Assembly: GCF_000210295.1 (NCBI RefSeq)
Contig: NC_026740.1
Span: 1,371,691-1,435,690, forward strand
Direction of reading: 5' to 3'
DNA: 64,000 nucleotides
Origin: Trypanosoma brucei gambiense DAL972
Lineage: Eukaryota; Euglenozoa; Kinetoplastea; Trypanosomatida; Trypanosomatidae
The notes below the pieces were generated by a model, which was given only the letters and a program-made list of their open reading frames with translations, was not told the DNA's origin and made no database searches. A program made the translations under genes and the position numbers. This document shows, one piece after another, positions 47,570-57,198 of this stretch. How positions within the stretch are numbered: position 1 is the first letter of the stretch; each line of letters begins with the position of its first letter.

Positions 47570-48745
47570 ATGCAGAGATGGAGCCAGAGACTTCACGCAG
47601 TTAACAAAGCCACGGGACGTCGCTGGAGCCCTATACCGAAGCCACCACCGCAGGATTTCGACCGCCTTTGCGGGACCCACAGCGTACTCAACACATTGCG
47701 CGCATTCTATTTGGCCCCGCGAAGGCTCCATCCACACCGTCGGCAATTGTGCTCCCTCTATGTGCGTGACTTTCGCTTGGAGGCGAGTTGCAACACCAAA
47801 AAAAATGGTGATGATGATGCAGAAAAATCTAATGATGGACATGACGTATGGATTCCCAAGCAGTACCCGAACATGCAGCGTATTGTGCGTCTTGCGCGCG
47901 CGTTGAGCGTTGCAGTGCATCCCGTGGAGCGTCGTGAGTTAGTGCGTCTCTGTGGCGAACGACGCAACCAAAACGTTGTGCTGGAAGTGTCAACCTTCAC
48001 TCCGAGGGATGTTGTGGCGTCCCCTTGGGAGAGTGGTAGAAGAGTGTGGGATGCAGACGGACGAGGCATGACTGAAGGTGGGGTACAGACGGATGACGTG
48101 GTATTTCTTGACCACGTGATTGATCCTGCCAATGTTGGTGCTATCATGAGATCTGCATTTTTCATGGGTTTGCGGCGGATTGTCCTTAGCAGCGACAGCG
48201 CTGGATGTACCGCTGCTGTTTGCCGCTCCAGTGCGGGTTTTATGGAGTACATGAGCGTGTACCGTGCTGTTGTTCCGACGTTAACATTTCTCGAGAATAC
48301 TGTTGCTCAACAAAAAGCGCGTGATGACGGCCACCTGCTGGAAATCTACGCGACGTCTCCGATGCCGCGGCGTGGCGTGACCACGTGCAGCGCGAGAGAA
48401 CTTCCCTCAGTGTCTTGCGGTCCCGTCAACAAGCCTCGACGTCGTTTGCTGTTACTAGGGAATGAAGGCGCTGGTTTGCCTTCAGAGGTTATGGGGCTTT
48501 GCACGCATACCGCGCACATACCACTTGCGCCTGAACGCAGCCACTTCATGTCTACAGCGGTGGATGGAGGACTGGTTGCTGGGGGGAATGATCGGAATAC
48601 GTGGCGTACCCGCGGTGAAGAAGCCGAAGATATCGCACATCTACGACCAGAGGAGGTGTCCCTTAATGTGAGTGCTGCTAGTGCCCTTATTCTCGCAGCG
48701 TTGAGACGTGGTGACGGAGCTGTGGAGGTGTATAGGAATCACTAA
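47570..48745 (+). CDS. SPOUT (TrmH/SpoU) RNA 2'-O-ribose methyltransferase, probably mitochondrial
   Basis: A 391-aa protein with the three SpoU motifs: VIDPANVGAIMRSAFFMGLR (~183-202), LLLLGNEGAGLPSEV (~291-305) and SLNVSAASALILAALRR (~364-380). They build the knotted SAM site that methylates ribose 2'-OH in rRNA or tRNA. Before the catalytic domain, SVAVHPVERRELVRLCGE then QNVVLEVS follow the L30e-like substrate-binding domain. The N terminus (MQRWSQRLHAVNKATGRRW) is basic and lacks acids, as in mitochondrial presequences, suggesting an MRM1-like role on mitochondrial rRNA. A ~45-residue insertion lies between motifs 2 and 3. Confidence 0.85.
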   Translation: MQRWSQRLHAVNKATGRRWSPIPKPPPQDFDRLCGTHSVLNTLRAFYLAPRRLHPHRRQLCSLYVRDFRLEASCNTKKNGDDDAEKSNDGHDVWIPKQYPNMQRIVRLARALSVAVHPVERRELVRLCGERRNQNVVLEVSTFTPRDVVASPWESGRRVWDADGRGMTEGGVQTDDVVFLDHVIDPANVGAIMRSAFFMGLRRIVLSSDSAGCTAAVCRSSAGFMEYMSVYRAVVPTLTFLENTVAQQKARDDGHLLEIYATSPMPRRGVTTCSARELPSVSCGPVNKPRRRLLLLGNEGAGLPSEVMGLCTHTAHIPLAPERSHFMSTAVDGGLVAGGNDRNTWRTRGEEAEDIAHLRPEEVSLNVSAASALILAALRRGDGAVEVYRNH

Positions 48746-49375
48746 AGAAGATGTGAACTGAAGTTGAGAACGGCAGGGCGCCGTGTGAGGGGTGAAGAAC
48801 AGGTGCGACTATATGTGTTACTGTGCCTCGCTGTTGTTGCTCCTCATACGTGACTTTTTATCCTTTCTCAGGTTGGAATATCGTTGCTTAGTGTGTGCCC
48901 GGCGGGCTCCCTCGCTGTTTTTTTCTCTGCTGTTAATTTTCGTGTTGTGCCACCGAGCGTTTGCATTAACACCCGCTGGTTGTTAACCCAGCATTGGAAG
49001 TGAATCGTATCCTCGTTAAGGAAGTTGAAAAAAAGGAGGGGTATTGATGTATCTGGCGGTCGGTGGCATGCCGCAACGAGTTGCGGCGGCGCTATAGCGA
49101 TGCCACACCGAGCTGTTCATTTTTATGGGGCATGCACCTTTATTGTTATGGCGGACAATAATTTACAACCTATTCCCCACAGCACTGCGCTGTCATTGCA
49201 GTATCACATGCACGTGTATGCCCATTTTTCTCCCTTTTTATGGTATCTAACTCTTCCCATGGGAAAACTGCTACCCAGTCTCAGTGCTCAGGCGACCGGT
49301 AGCACTTTGTCGCGACAATTTGTGCAAGGTTAAATATCGAATTTTGGCTGCCTGAAAATCTGCCCATCAGCAGTA
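48746..49375. other. intergenic region
   Basis: A 630-bp gap, T-rich at 48830-48950, with no supported gene. Short pyrimidine runs before 49370 would serve the next gene. Confidence 0.55.
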
Positions 49376-50092
49376 ATGAGCAACCACGGGGGCAGCAGCA
49401 GCCTCGACGCTCTCGGTGGCGTCGAGACAGCGGCTGCAGAGACGACAAGAAACATCGTGCTCGGCCTCCCGAAGGACGGTCCAGTTCCTGGTAGTAGTGA
49501 TGCGGCGTCTCTGCAGGCCGCAGAAGCGTTCATCGGATCGATACAACAGGAAATAATGGCGTGTGATATGGCAAATGCTCGCGCCATGGAACTCTATGCC
49601 CGCCACTGGTGGACGAAAGTGCCATACTTCGGAAAACGGTTTGGGTCCACTACAGCAACCTTGGAGGTTGCGGGGGCAGATGGAGGAGGGGTTAGTGGCT
49701 TGCCTGCGTGTACCGGGACATCGGACTGCCAGCACAAACATATGCGGTTGGAGCGTTCCTCAGAGGTGGCGGCGGTTCCGGGCACCTCGAGGGGCCAGCA
49801 GCAGCGACTTAACAGTTGGTTCTTTAAGCTTCGTCACCCCGGTTGGGTTCCGATCATACAACGGCCGTGGGTGCCGTACTTCTGCATTGGTTGCTTGATG
49901 CTCGTTTGGACACCTGATATTTGGAAGTTGCGAACGCTGCACTGGTGCGACTATCAATATGCGGAGTTTCGTCGTGCCGTTCATAGGGCGTATTGGCGTG
50001 CAACGATGAGTGCCGAAGATTATAAGGAGCTGATGGAAGAACTTGAGCGCGGGCGGCCACCACCATTTGGGGTCTCAAAGTGTCCCTTGTGA
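49376..50092 (+). CDS. hypothetical protein with one transmembrane helix
   Basis: A 238-aa protein starting MSNHGGSSSLDALGGVETAA. The N-terminal ~75 residues are Ala/Ser-rich and helical, and a Gly-rich linker follows. A single hydrophobic segment (~164-181; WVPYFCIGCLMLVWTPDIW) precedes an aromatic, basic helix (YQYAEFRRAVHRAYWRATMS) and an acidic C terminus. One central TM helix with an aromatic-rich flank is common in trypanosome mitochondrial inner-membrane accessory subunits, but nothing here proves that location. Confidence 0.72.
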   Translation: MSNHGGSSSLDALGGVETAAAETTRNIVLGLPKDGPVPGSSDAASLQAAEAFIGSIQQEIMACDMANARAMELYARHWWTKVPYFGKRFGSTTATLEVAGADGGGVSGLPACTGTSDCQHKHMRLERSSEVAAVPGTSRGQQQRLNSWFFKLRHPGWVPIIQRPWVPYFCIGCLMLVWTPDIWKLRTLHWCDYQYAEFRRAVHRAYWRATMSAEDYKELMEELERGRPPPFGVSKCPL

Positions 50093-50584
50093 CGAGGACT
50101 TTGTGAGGGGAAAAGACTTGTGTTTGAATGCTCGGAGAACACGCGCGAGGGTGTTCCAGGAAACTAATGTAAAGGGCAGCAGTACATATACATTTGCGTA
50201 CTGATATTTTCCTCCTATCGTTGGTTTAAGGGTGGGGTAATGCGTTTCATGGTCATAAGAGACATTATATGGAGTGTTGTGCGAATGCATGTAATTTGGA
50301 CCCATTAAAGGCATGGTTCGGCGAAATCGGTGATGCCGGTTTTCCTTTTTTTTTTTAACCTCTATTTATTAGCCGCGTGTCACGTAAAAGAAATATTTAT
50401 GTTATTCACCCCAGTTATTTCCGGTTAGGTTGAGTTAGATTAAATGTTACCTAGTGTACATTTGTTGATAACCGTCATTGAAGCTGTATGTCTAAGTTGT
50501 GCGTCTGGTGTAACCCGCTGCCTCCAATTCTCGCAGTTAATCTTTTTCACTATTTTGTTCCTTTGTTTCTCTTTCTATATATAT

Positions 50585-50620
<36 letters not shown>

Positions 50621-50828
50621 TGTGTGCGTGTTATTATTATCATTATGTGCTTCATGGTTAGTGTTGTGAAGAGGTCCAGGAGCAGAGGGCCTGATCATTT
50701 CCGTTTGTTTGTTTGTGTGTGTGTGTACCACCACTTTGGCATAAGGCAAAACCACGTTCGCATTAACTATACGGAAGAGGAGGAGGAAGGTGGCCGAACG
50801 TGCCGTTGGTACTTAGGGAAAGGGATAC
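50093..50828. other. intergenic region with (AT)15 and TG-rich microsatellites
   Basis: A 736-bp gap with T10 near 50347, a pyrimidine-rich stretch at 50545-50578, an (AT)15 run at 50588-50617 followed by tgtgtg-type repeats, and a second TG run near 50713-50727. A long open frame across it is an effect of the repeats. Confidence 0.65.
50588..50617. repeat. (AT)15 microsatellite
   Basis: Thirty bases of perfect AT repeat directly followed by gcgtgtgtgcgtg, in the 5' flank of the BIVM-like gene. Confidence 0.9.
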
Positions 50829-52241
50829 ATGGGCTCCACGGAGGATGTCCCGCCGGTTGCTCATTCGGATGTCATCAATCAAGCGTGCGCAGTTGAGAAG
50901 TCGGTGGAGAAACCTGCAAAAGGTGGAGAGGCTTGGAGCATTGATTTCACGTTGCCGAAGATGAAACGCAAAACCACCAGAAAGGAGCGGGAGGCTATTT
51001 TATGCAGCAAAATACGGGGCCAGCTGCAAACACTGTCGACTTCAAGTTTCTCGAATATTGGGGACTCCCAGCAGGTATTTTGCTCTGGTAACAACACCGA
51101 CAGCGAAGGTAATCGTCATCTGCAAACTGTCGATGTTGACGGTATGGCTGATCCCTCAACTTTGATTCCGAAGAATCTTCCTACCACGCGTGAGGATCTG
51201 GAGAAACGAGTATGCCTGCGCATCCCGAGGTTGTTGGCTGTAGCTAAGCAGTACCCGAAAAGCTGCGGTATCACTTCACTAACTTCCGTGTGGAATTATC
51301 TTTATACCCGCATCGGTGAAAACCCAATGGGTGCTGACCGGCCTCCTGTTTCTCAAGAGGAGGTAATGTCCATTATTGGTTTTTCGCCGCCATTTGATGC
51401 CATATCGTGGGGGCCGTTCACGGGGAACGGCACACTTATCCGATGGTTCCACGCTCTTAACCGGCACTTTGCAGTGAAGGGACGTGCGTATGTGCTTTAT
51501 AAACCACAGGGGGTTTCCCGCACTGCCTGTACGGCTGAAGAAGCGCTGCGGCAACTGAAGGACGTTTTACAGAATCCCCAAGCAGCTGTGATATATCATT
51601 GCCATAATCATTATATGGTGCCGATCGGGTATCAGGAGATACCCCACGCGCAGGCAGATTGCTATGCACCGAACGTGCCTGAGAGTAGTTGCGACACAAC
51701 CGTATTCATCGGTGATGTGAGTCGGGGGCGGCATGAGGCAATGTACGCTCGGAAGTGGAGCGATATTGTCAAGGATCTTATGACACAATCACCGGAGTTT
51801 TACAATATCCGCCGCCCAGAGTTGGGAATACAAACACGTGTTCCCAAAAAGAAAGGGTGTGACACGGACCGTGATCATGAGTCGGAGGGAAATAGAGGGC
51901 AACCGTTAGGTCAAAAAAGAGCCGTTATTTCTGTTGAACAGCCCACTGAAACGGTTCCGCCGCGGGATGCAGAAGCTGTTCTTTCACCAACTAGTGACCC
52001 CGAAGCTAAAGCCACTGTGGGACGAGCAGGGCCGCCGCCAAAGCGGAAGGCGAAAAAGGCGGGTGGGGGAAACTTACATTGCCTTATTTGTTTTCGTTGT
52101 GACCAGGTGGAGGAGCGACCGGAGCGGTTCGAAACGTCTTCTAGTGACCGTGACAGTGAAGGCAGCTCTTCATCCAGCAGTACGGGTGTTGATGAACCTG
52201 CAGCTGATGGCGGTAAGAACAGCACTGGAGGGATCGTATAA
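50829..52241 (+). CDS. BIVM-like protein (basic immunoglobulin-like variable motif-containing protein homologue)
   Basis: A 470-aa protein. Residues ~130-335 match the conserved core I know from animal BIVM: YPKSCGITSLTSVWNYLYTR (142-161), GFSPPFDAISWGPFTGNGTL (184-203), IRWFHALNRHF, VKGRAYVLYKPQG (217-229), AVIYHCHNHYMVPIGYQE (253-270) and KWSDIVKDL. The arrangement C146-G-I, then H-x-N-H261-Y-x-x-P-I-G, then G-D296 resembles papain/C39-like cysteine peptidases, so a peptidase-like fold is my inference. Flanks are polar and disordered, with a Lys-rich N terminus (MKRKTTRKERE), a PPKRKAKK segment (possible nuclear localisation) and a Ser-rich acidic tail. Cellular function of BIVM is not known. 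Confidence 0.85.
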   Translation: MGSTEDVPPVAHSDVINQACAVEKSVEKPAKGGEAWSIDFTLPKMKRKTTRKEREAILCSKIRGQLQTLSTSSFSNIGDSQQVFCSGNNTDSEGNRHLQTVDVDGMADPSTLIPKNLPTTREDLEKRVCLRIPRLLAVAKQYPKSCGITSLTSVWNYLYTRIGENPMGADRPPVSQEEVMSIIGFSPPFDAISWGPFTGNGTLIRWFHALNRHFAVKGRAYVLYKPQGVSRTACTAEEALRQLKDVLQNPQAAVIYHCHNHYMVPIGYQEIPHAQADCYAPNVPESSCDTTVFIGDVSRGRHEAMYARKWSDIVKDLMTQSPEFYNIRRPELGIQTRVPKKKGCDTDRDHESEGNRGQPLGQKRAVISVEQPTETVPPRDAEAVLSPTSDPEAKATVGRAGPPPKRKAKKAGGGNLHCLICFRCDQVEERPERFETSSSDRDSEGSSSSSSTGVDEPAADGGKNSTGGIV

Positions 52242-52731
52242 GGTACAATAGCTTTACACTTTAATTTGTGCATTTGAAAGACCTCCCAGTTAGTGTGTAC
52301 ACGCATGTATGGCAGCCCCTGGTGCAGCACCACGGCTGTTTTAATGAATTTTGCCTCGCAAGGATGAGAAACAGTTTTATTATAGTAATATATATATATT
52401 TTTTGGAGGGGGATACGGTGATATGGAACAAACATTAGACTGACTTTTTTCGTTCGTTATGAGATGAATCATTTCACCACCTGTGTATGCTCTACCTTCC
52501 GCTTGTTTTGTGTATTGTGTCTCCACTTTACTTTAGCCGGGTAATTTATTGTTACTCTTCTTCCGTTCACGGTGTATCTCCTCTGCGTATTGTATCAGGT
52601 ACGAATTATACAGAAACCAAGTAACCACAGAGGGTTGAGGCAAAGTGTTTACGCCACAGACCGTTTCCTCCGCCGTCTGAAAGGCAGTGCGCAGCGTTGT
52701 GCGCTGACGTGTCGATAATCAAGAACGTAAC

Positions 52732-52770
<39 letters not shown>

Positions 52771-52833
52771 AATAATACAGATACAGCCAGATACATATAG
52801 GTGACTCTGAAGGTCGATATTTATTCGTATCAC
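52242..52833. other. intergenic region with (TA)18 microsatellite
   Basis: A 592-bp gap with a short TA run near 52387-52399, T/C-rich sequence at 52520-52575 that probably directs trans-splicing, and (TA)18 at 52733-52768 immediately before the next gene's start. Confidence 0.6.
52733..52768. repeat. (TA)18 microsatellite in 5' UTR of the Exo84-like gene
   Basis: Thirty-six bases of perfect TA repeat ending 65 bases before ATG 52834. If the splice acceptor lies upstream, as the pyrimidine tract at 52520-52575 suggests, the repeat is inside the mature 5' UTR and could form a hairpin. Confidence 0.85.
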
Positions 52834-55800
52834 ATGCCGGCAAAAAGCCGGAGACGGGGTTGTTCTTTGGACCTCTCCAGCGGGAATACTCTGAATGCTG
52901 GAGCGCCAAAAGGAGCTGTAGGCGGAGTGTCTAGGGCTGCTGAAGATGAACTCAGCCGTAGTGTTGCGTCCCCCGCAGACGCCGTCGAACTGCTGTCGAG
53001 GATGCAGGATCGTACGAAGGAGATTCAGAGAGCTGAGAAGGATGCGGACGCTCGTGAGAACCTCGTGAAAACTCGGTACGCCGGAGGTGCTTCAGCTACA
53101 GGGGGTACCACCGTGCCTTTTGATAAAAATGCGTTACTAACTGACATGATTGCTGAAGCACGTTACAATTTCCTTAAGCTTGATCAGAATCTCTCGGAGG
53201 ATTACAACATAGCAACACGCCGTTTACACGCCGCTGTCTTTGGACACACTTCCGACTTTCTGCAACTCTTTCGTGATGTGAACCGCGCAAGCTCGCTAGT
53301 AGAGTCCCTGAAGAGCAGCGTTCAGGGAACGAAGGCTGTCATATCGACTATAAGTAAATCTGCCACATGCGGTAGGAAAGGTGGTGTAGTCGAAGAGGGG
53401 ACCGATGCTTGCACCTCATCAGCATTGGGTTTCTCGATGTTCAGTAGCGGCTTGGGCTGTAGCAGTGGTTCCAATGACGACTCCGGCAATCGTGTTATCA
53501 AACCACGGACTCGACCGAGTCTCATTGCCACGAACTTAGCGCGCCGGCAGCCCCGAAGGGGCCTTGCTGGTGCTTTTGCAGCTCAACCAAGCAAAGACAC
53601 CGGCACCCCTGGGAGTGGTGCTGGTTATAGCAATAGTACTGGCGGTAATGCTGACGGTAGGGGGTGGAGTCGAAGTGGGGGATGTCTTCTTGTGACCACA
53701 CGCTCCCTCAACACTACGTCGGTGAGTTTATGGCAGACAATGATTTTGTCTGGCGGTGAATCAGCCGTCGGAGACTCAGCGTTAGGTTATCACCATCGAT
53801 GGGCTGCGCAGCGAGGCATTGGAGAAGAATCGGATGATAAGGTTGAGAAGGCTAAGTCTCAGGATATTGCTGTGTTTGTGGATGTGCTGAGGCAGGAAGT
53901 GATGCAATCGATTGCAGAGCGACGGTATATGGAAACAGCGGAGCTGTTACGCAGTTCAGAGGCAGAGGCTGACGCGAAAGGGTGCTTATCTCTTGTACTA
54001 GAACTGGAGGAGTTACTTGTGCATTCAATTCGGATGCACGTGCAAACCCTTGTCATGCCACTGATGTATAGTGAAAGCCTGCACATACCACTAATTCAAC
54101 TTCTTCTAAGATTTGGCCGTGTACAATGTGGATCGCAGCTGTTCTTCCATCTACACGCCGTATGGCTTGATGCTGAGATGGAGAAACTCCAGCTTCGTCT
54201 CGATTCGTACAAGGGGACACTCATCGCGAGTGATTTTCTTGTGTGTGCCATACTAGAAGTATTAGAGAGACAGAAGAACCTGTGGCGCACTGACCCCTCT
54301 ATCGGCACTGCTGCTTGTCCTGCTAACGATAGCAATGAAGATGATAGCGGACTCGATTCTTCTCCAAAGGCGGGTGACACGAAGCTGCAAAGGACGGGAT
54401 CACCGGGAAAAGTAACTGCTACTGACCATAATAATGGCTGCACCAAATCGGAACCTGTGGTGACACCAAGGATGCCCCCGAGTTCTACTGCGGTGCTGTG
54501 GGTGCATGACCGTTTGGATAAATTTGCGTGTGAGGTACTACAACCACGCGCCTTGAGCCACGGGACGGGGGCTGAAGGTGGTGATCCCTCGCGGTTCCGG
54601 CGAGCTGTTGTTATGGCAGCTGATGCCATTCGGACCGTGCGCCGCCTCGACCGATTCGGGTTTGCAGGCTGTGACACGCGGTTACTTGTTCTTCTCACCC
54701 CCAGTCTCATGTACTTGCAGACGGACTTCAGTCGCTGCACGAACAGCCGTCTGGCGACAACCGGTAGGGCTATGATTGAGCACTTGATACACGACGTGCG
54801 GCACATATATCTCACAAAAGGGAAAGGTTATAGTGTTAAGATGTGTGGTGAGGTTGCACGCCGGAACAACAGCGTTTGCCGAGAACTTCAACAACGACTC
54901 AAGATATTACCACGTTCTTCCTATGCACTGCTTGCTGAACTTTTGCTTGCCCCAGCTTCCTCAAGGTTATTCATGCCTCAGAATACAGGCAGCTGTGCGA
55001 CACGCCCGGGCGAGTCTTCCGCGGGCCCGGTGCTCGTACCCGAGCAATACAGTTTTCTCCGCTATTCCAACGGCTGCACGCGCGTACACGGACTTCTTCT
55101 AACGTCAGTGTTACGTTTCGTAGCGGCCATGACGGGCTATGATGTGCTACCGCTAGAACTCGCTAAACAACAACAGCAAGAAGCTTTGGAGCAACTCGCA
55201 AACCAGGCGGAGTGTGCGTCCTTTCTCCTCTCCAACTCACTGGTGATTGAGTCACTTGACGTAACACTGCATCGTTTGTTTTTATCACTTATGCATACCA
55301 CAATACGGCAGCGTCAGAGCCTCGTGGGATTTATGCTTTCTGGAGAGTTCAGTGAAATGCATCCGAAATTTTTTGACTGTGGTTCTCGGTCGTCGTCGTC
55401 AACTTATACTTTAGTGGGCAATCCGTGGGCACTAAGTGCGATGCAGCTGATGCTCGCTGATGTGTTGAGCACGTCCGTATGGATCGCATACCTTTCTCGT
55501 GGTGGGGCGTTGTCGCAGTTACTGCTTTTGCAGAGTGCTCAGGCGTTCCGCGTGCAGTATGTGGAGGAATTGCGTCGTGCTCTGCCGCGTATTGTGCAGG
55601 GTTGGATGGCGGCAACATTGAGCCTTGGGTATCGCCTTGACTCTGCGCGAGATTTGCTTCCTTGCGATGCCTTAGTTTTCCCTGTTACGGAGGCCGGCAC
55701 TTCGACTGCACCGATGACGATGGCACCGGACAACCGCATGGTGGATGCAAGCGATCCCCGCGACGCGGTCGTGCGGCTGCTCGAGATATCGGCCGTCAAC

Positions 55801-57198
55801 GAGTCGCGGCTCGCTCCCTTTTTGCTGTCGCTTGTGCAAAACTCGTTCACCTCGGGCTCCAGTACTGCGGAGGAAGCGGTATTGCTGTGTGCCCCGTTGC
55901 CGATGCCTACGTCACCGCTTTGGTGCTTACGAAGTAGGATTGGTAACTATCCGAAGTTCCCCATAGGACGCAAATTTAACCACGACGACGAGCTGTTTTT
56001 GTTTCACTTGTTTGTGCAAATAATGTTGAACGTTTTGGCTTACTTCCAGGAGCATTTGCTTGTTCCCAGCTATGTTGTGAATGAAAGATGGGCTTCTGCG
56101 CGACCCGATTCACCTTCTGATGGTGATACTAGCCCTCAGTCTCCAGGGTACACGTCAAAACGATGCCCTTCGCGAGGTTGTGTGTCCCCTCAAACGGAGT
56201 CTGTCGTAGCCATTTTATCGGCAGGTGGTGGAAATTATGTTGGTGCCGTTGCTCTCTTGCAGTTCATTATATATCGCCTGCTTCGGGATGTGTTGTGTCG
56301 GCCGCAGACGTGGAATGTGGTGTACGGCCTTCCCCCAGAAGCCAGCCGCTGGGCCGAAAATATGGTTCGGCAGCAAGTGTTCTTTTTTGCATTGTTCGTG
56401 CGGTTCTGGTCGCCTCTCTTCGTTGGAGGTGTGAACTTTCCGGTGGCGGCCGGCCGCCCCCCGGGATCGGGGAGTGATGAGAATGCAGATGGCATTTCGT
56501 CTATGCTTATCCTTCAGTGGCTAACGTGTACTGGAGGTTGTCAAGGAAAGCAGCAACATGGTAAAGGACCTTATGCTTTTGACATCGAGGCTTTGGCCTT
56601 CCCGCCTAACACCGTGGAATCAAGGGAAAGGGTGTATATACGCGAAACTAACTTAGGTGGGGTGTCCGGCGCTGCAACACCACCTGATGATCAACAGTCG
56701 GAGGGGGCAGGGCAGAAGGAAGGTAGCAGAAAATCCGCGGAGGATTCCACGACCGGCAGTGATTTTAGTCCCCCCTGCACCCCTAATGAAGGCAAAAATG
56801 ATTTAAGTATGCTCATGCTGGGGTTGATTGGCTCTTTCTTTGATTCTCAAGGTGAGGCACGGGCCATGCCGGCCATAAACTCGGACCTCACAAGGAATCG
56901 AGTGGAGAAGCTGATGTCTTCATTGAATTTGTTGAGTGTTGTTAATAAGGAGGTGTTGGCTGAGAAGGGTGGTGCGGAGGGAAAGGACAGCGATGATGAT
57001 GATGAAGATAGGGAGGAATCTCCATGTGGCACAAAGGAAGAACCGGTCGGTCCCATTAGCAAAAAAGAAGACTCAGCGAGGGAACAAACTTTTAAAGAGC
57101 CGCTACACTCGCGAACAGGAGGTGACACCAGTAAAGGAGGTGTGACACTGTTTCACGTGTACAATATGTTGCTACACTACCTTGCGCCGCTAACATGA
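52834..57198 (+). CDS. large vesicle-tethering complex subunit, probably exocyst Exo84-like
   Basis: A 1454-aa protein from ATG 52834 (MPAKSRRRGCSLDLSSGNTL; eleven upstream codons begin with GTG). Residues ~108-175 (ARYNFLKLDQNLSEDYNIAT; FGHTSDFLQLFRDVNRASSL; VESLKSSVQGTKAVISTI) match the N-terminal coiled-coil signature of CATCHR tethers of the Exo84/Vps51/COG type. Two long helical blocks follow (~340-440 and ~600-1000) with disordered Gly/Ser inserts, then an acidic C terminus (~1390-1430). The family tethers Golgi-derived vesicles at the plasma membrane or endomembranes. Exo84 is my preferred subunit; a COG or GARP subunit is possible. It is the longest gene in the window. Confidence 0.5.
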   Translation: MPAKSRRRGCSLDLSSGNTLNAGAPKGAVGGVSRAAEDELSRSVASPADAVELLSRMQDRTKEIQRAEKDADARENLVKTRYAGGASATGGTTVPFDKNALLTDMIAEARYNFLKLDQNLSEDYNIATRRLHAAVFGHTSDFLQLFRDVNRASSLVESLKSSVQGTKAVISTISKSATCGRKGGVVEEGTDACTSSALGFSMFSSGLGCSSGSNDDSGNRVIKPRTRPSLIATNLARRQPRRGLAGAFAAQPSKDTGTPGSGAGYSNSTGGNADGRGWSRSGGCLLVTTRSLNTTSVSLWQTMILSGGESAVGDSALGYHHRWAAQRGIGEESDDKVEKAKSQDIAVFVDVLRQEVMQSIAERRYMETAELLRSSEAEADAKGCLSLVLELEELLVHSIRMHVQTLVMPLMYSESLHIPLIQLLLRFGRVQCGSQLFFHLHAVWLDAEMEKLQLRLDSYKGTLIASDFLVCAILEVLERQKNLWRTDPSIGTAACPANDSNEDDSGLDSSPKAGDTKLQRTGSPGKVTATDHNNGCTKSEPVVTPRMPPSSTAVLWVHDRLDKFACEVLQPRALSHGTGAEGGDPSRFRRAVVMAADAIRTVRRLDRFGFAGCDTRLLVLLTPSLMYLQTDFSRCTNSRLATTGRAMIEHLIHDVRHIYLTKGKGYSVKMCGEVARRNNSVCRELQQRLKILPRSSYALLAELLLAPASSRLFMPQNTGSCATRPGESSAGPVLVPEQYSFLRYSNGCTRVHGLLLTSVLRFVAAMTGYDVLPLELAKQQQQEALEQLANQAECASFLLSNSLVIESLDVTLHRLFLSLMHTTIRQRQSLVGFMLSGEFSEMHPKFFDCGSRSSSSTYTLVGNPWALSAMQLMLADVLSTSVWIAYLSRGGALSQLLLLQSAQAFRVQYVEELRRALPRIVQGWMAATLSLGYRLDSARDLLPCDALVFPVTEAGTSTAPMTMAPDNRMVDASDPRDAVVRLLEISAVNESRLAPFLLSLVQNSFTSGSSTAEEAVLLCAPLPMPTSPLWCLRSRIGNYPKFPIGRKFNHDDELFLFHLFVQIMLNVLAYFQEHLLVPSYVVNERWASARPDSPSDGDTSPQSPGYTSKRCPSRGCVSPQTESVVAILSAGGGNYVGAVALLQFIIYRLLRDVLCRPQTWNVVYGLPPEASRWAENMVRQQVFFFALFVRFWSPLFVGGVNFPVAAGRPPGSGSDENADGISSMLILQWLTCTGGCQGKQQHGKGPYAFDIEALAFPPNTVESRERVYIRETNLGGVSGAATPPDDQQSEGAGQKEGSRKSAEDSTTGSDFSPPCTPNEGKNDLSMLMLGLIGSFFDSQGEARAMPAINSDLTRNRVEKLMSSLNLLSVVNKEVLAEKGGAEGKDSDDDDEDREESPCGTKEEPVGPISKKEDSAREQTFKEPLHSRTGGDTSKGGVTLFHVYNMLLHYLAPLT

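Noticed and set aside
50444..50896. 150-codon frame spanning the AT repeat
   Set aside because: It is created by the AT and TG repeats (Tyr-Ile and Cys-Val runs) and overlaps the start of the BIVM-like gene.
54096..54815. 239-codon minus-strand frame
   Set aside because: Antisense shadow within the Exo84-like gene.
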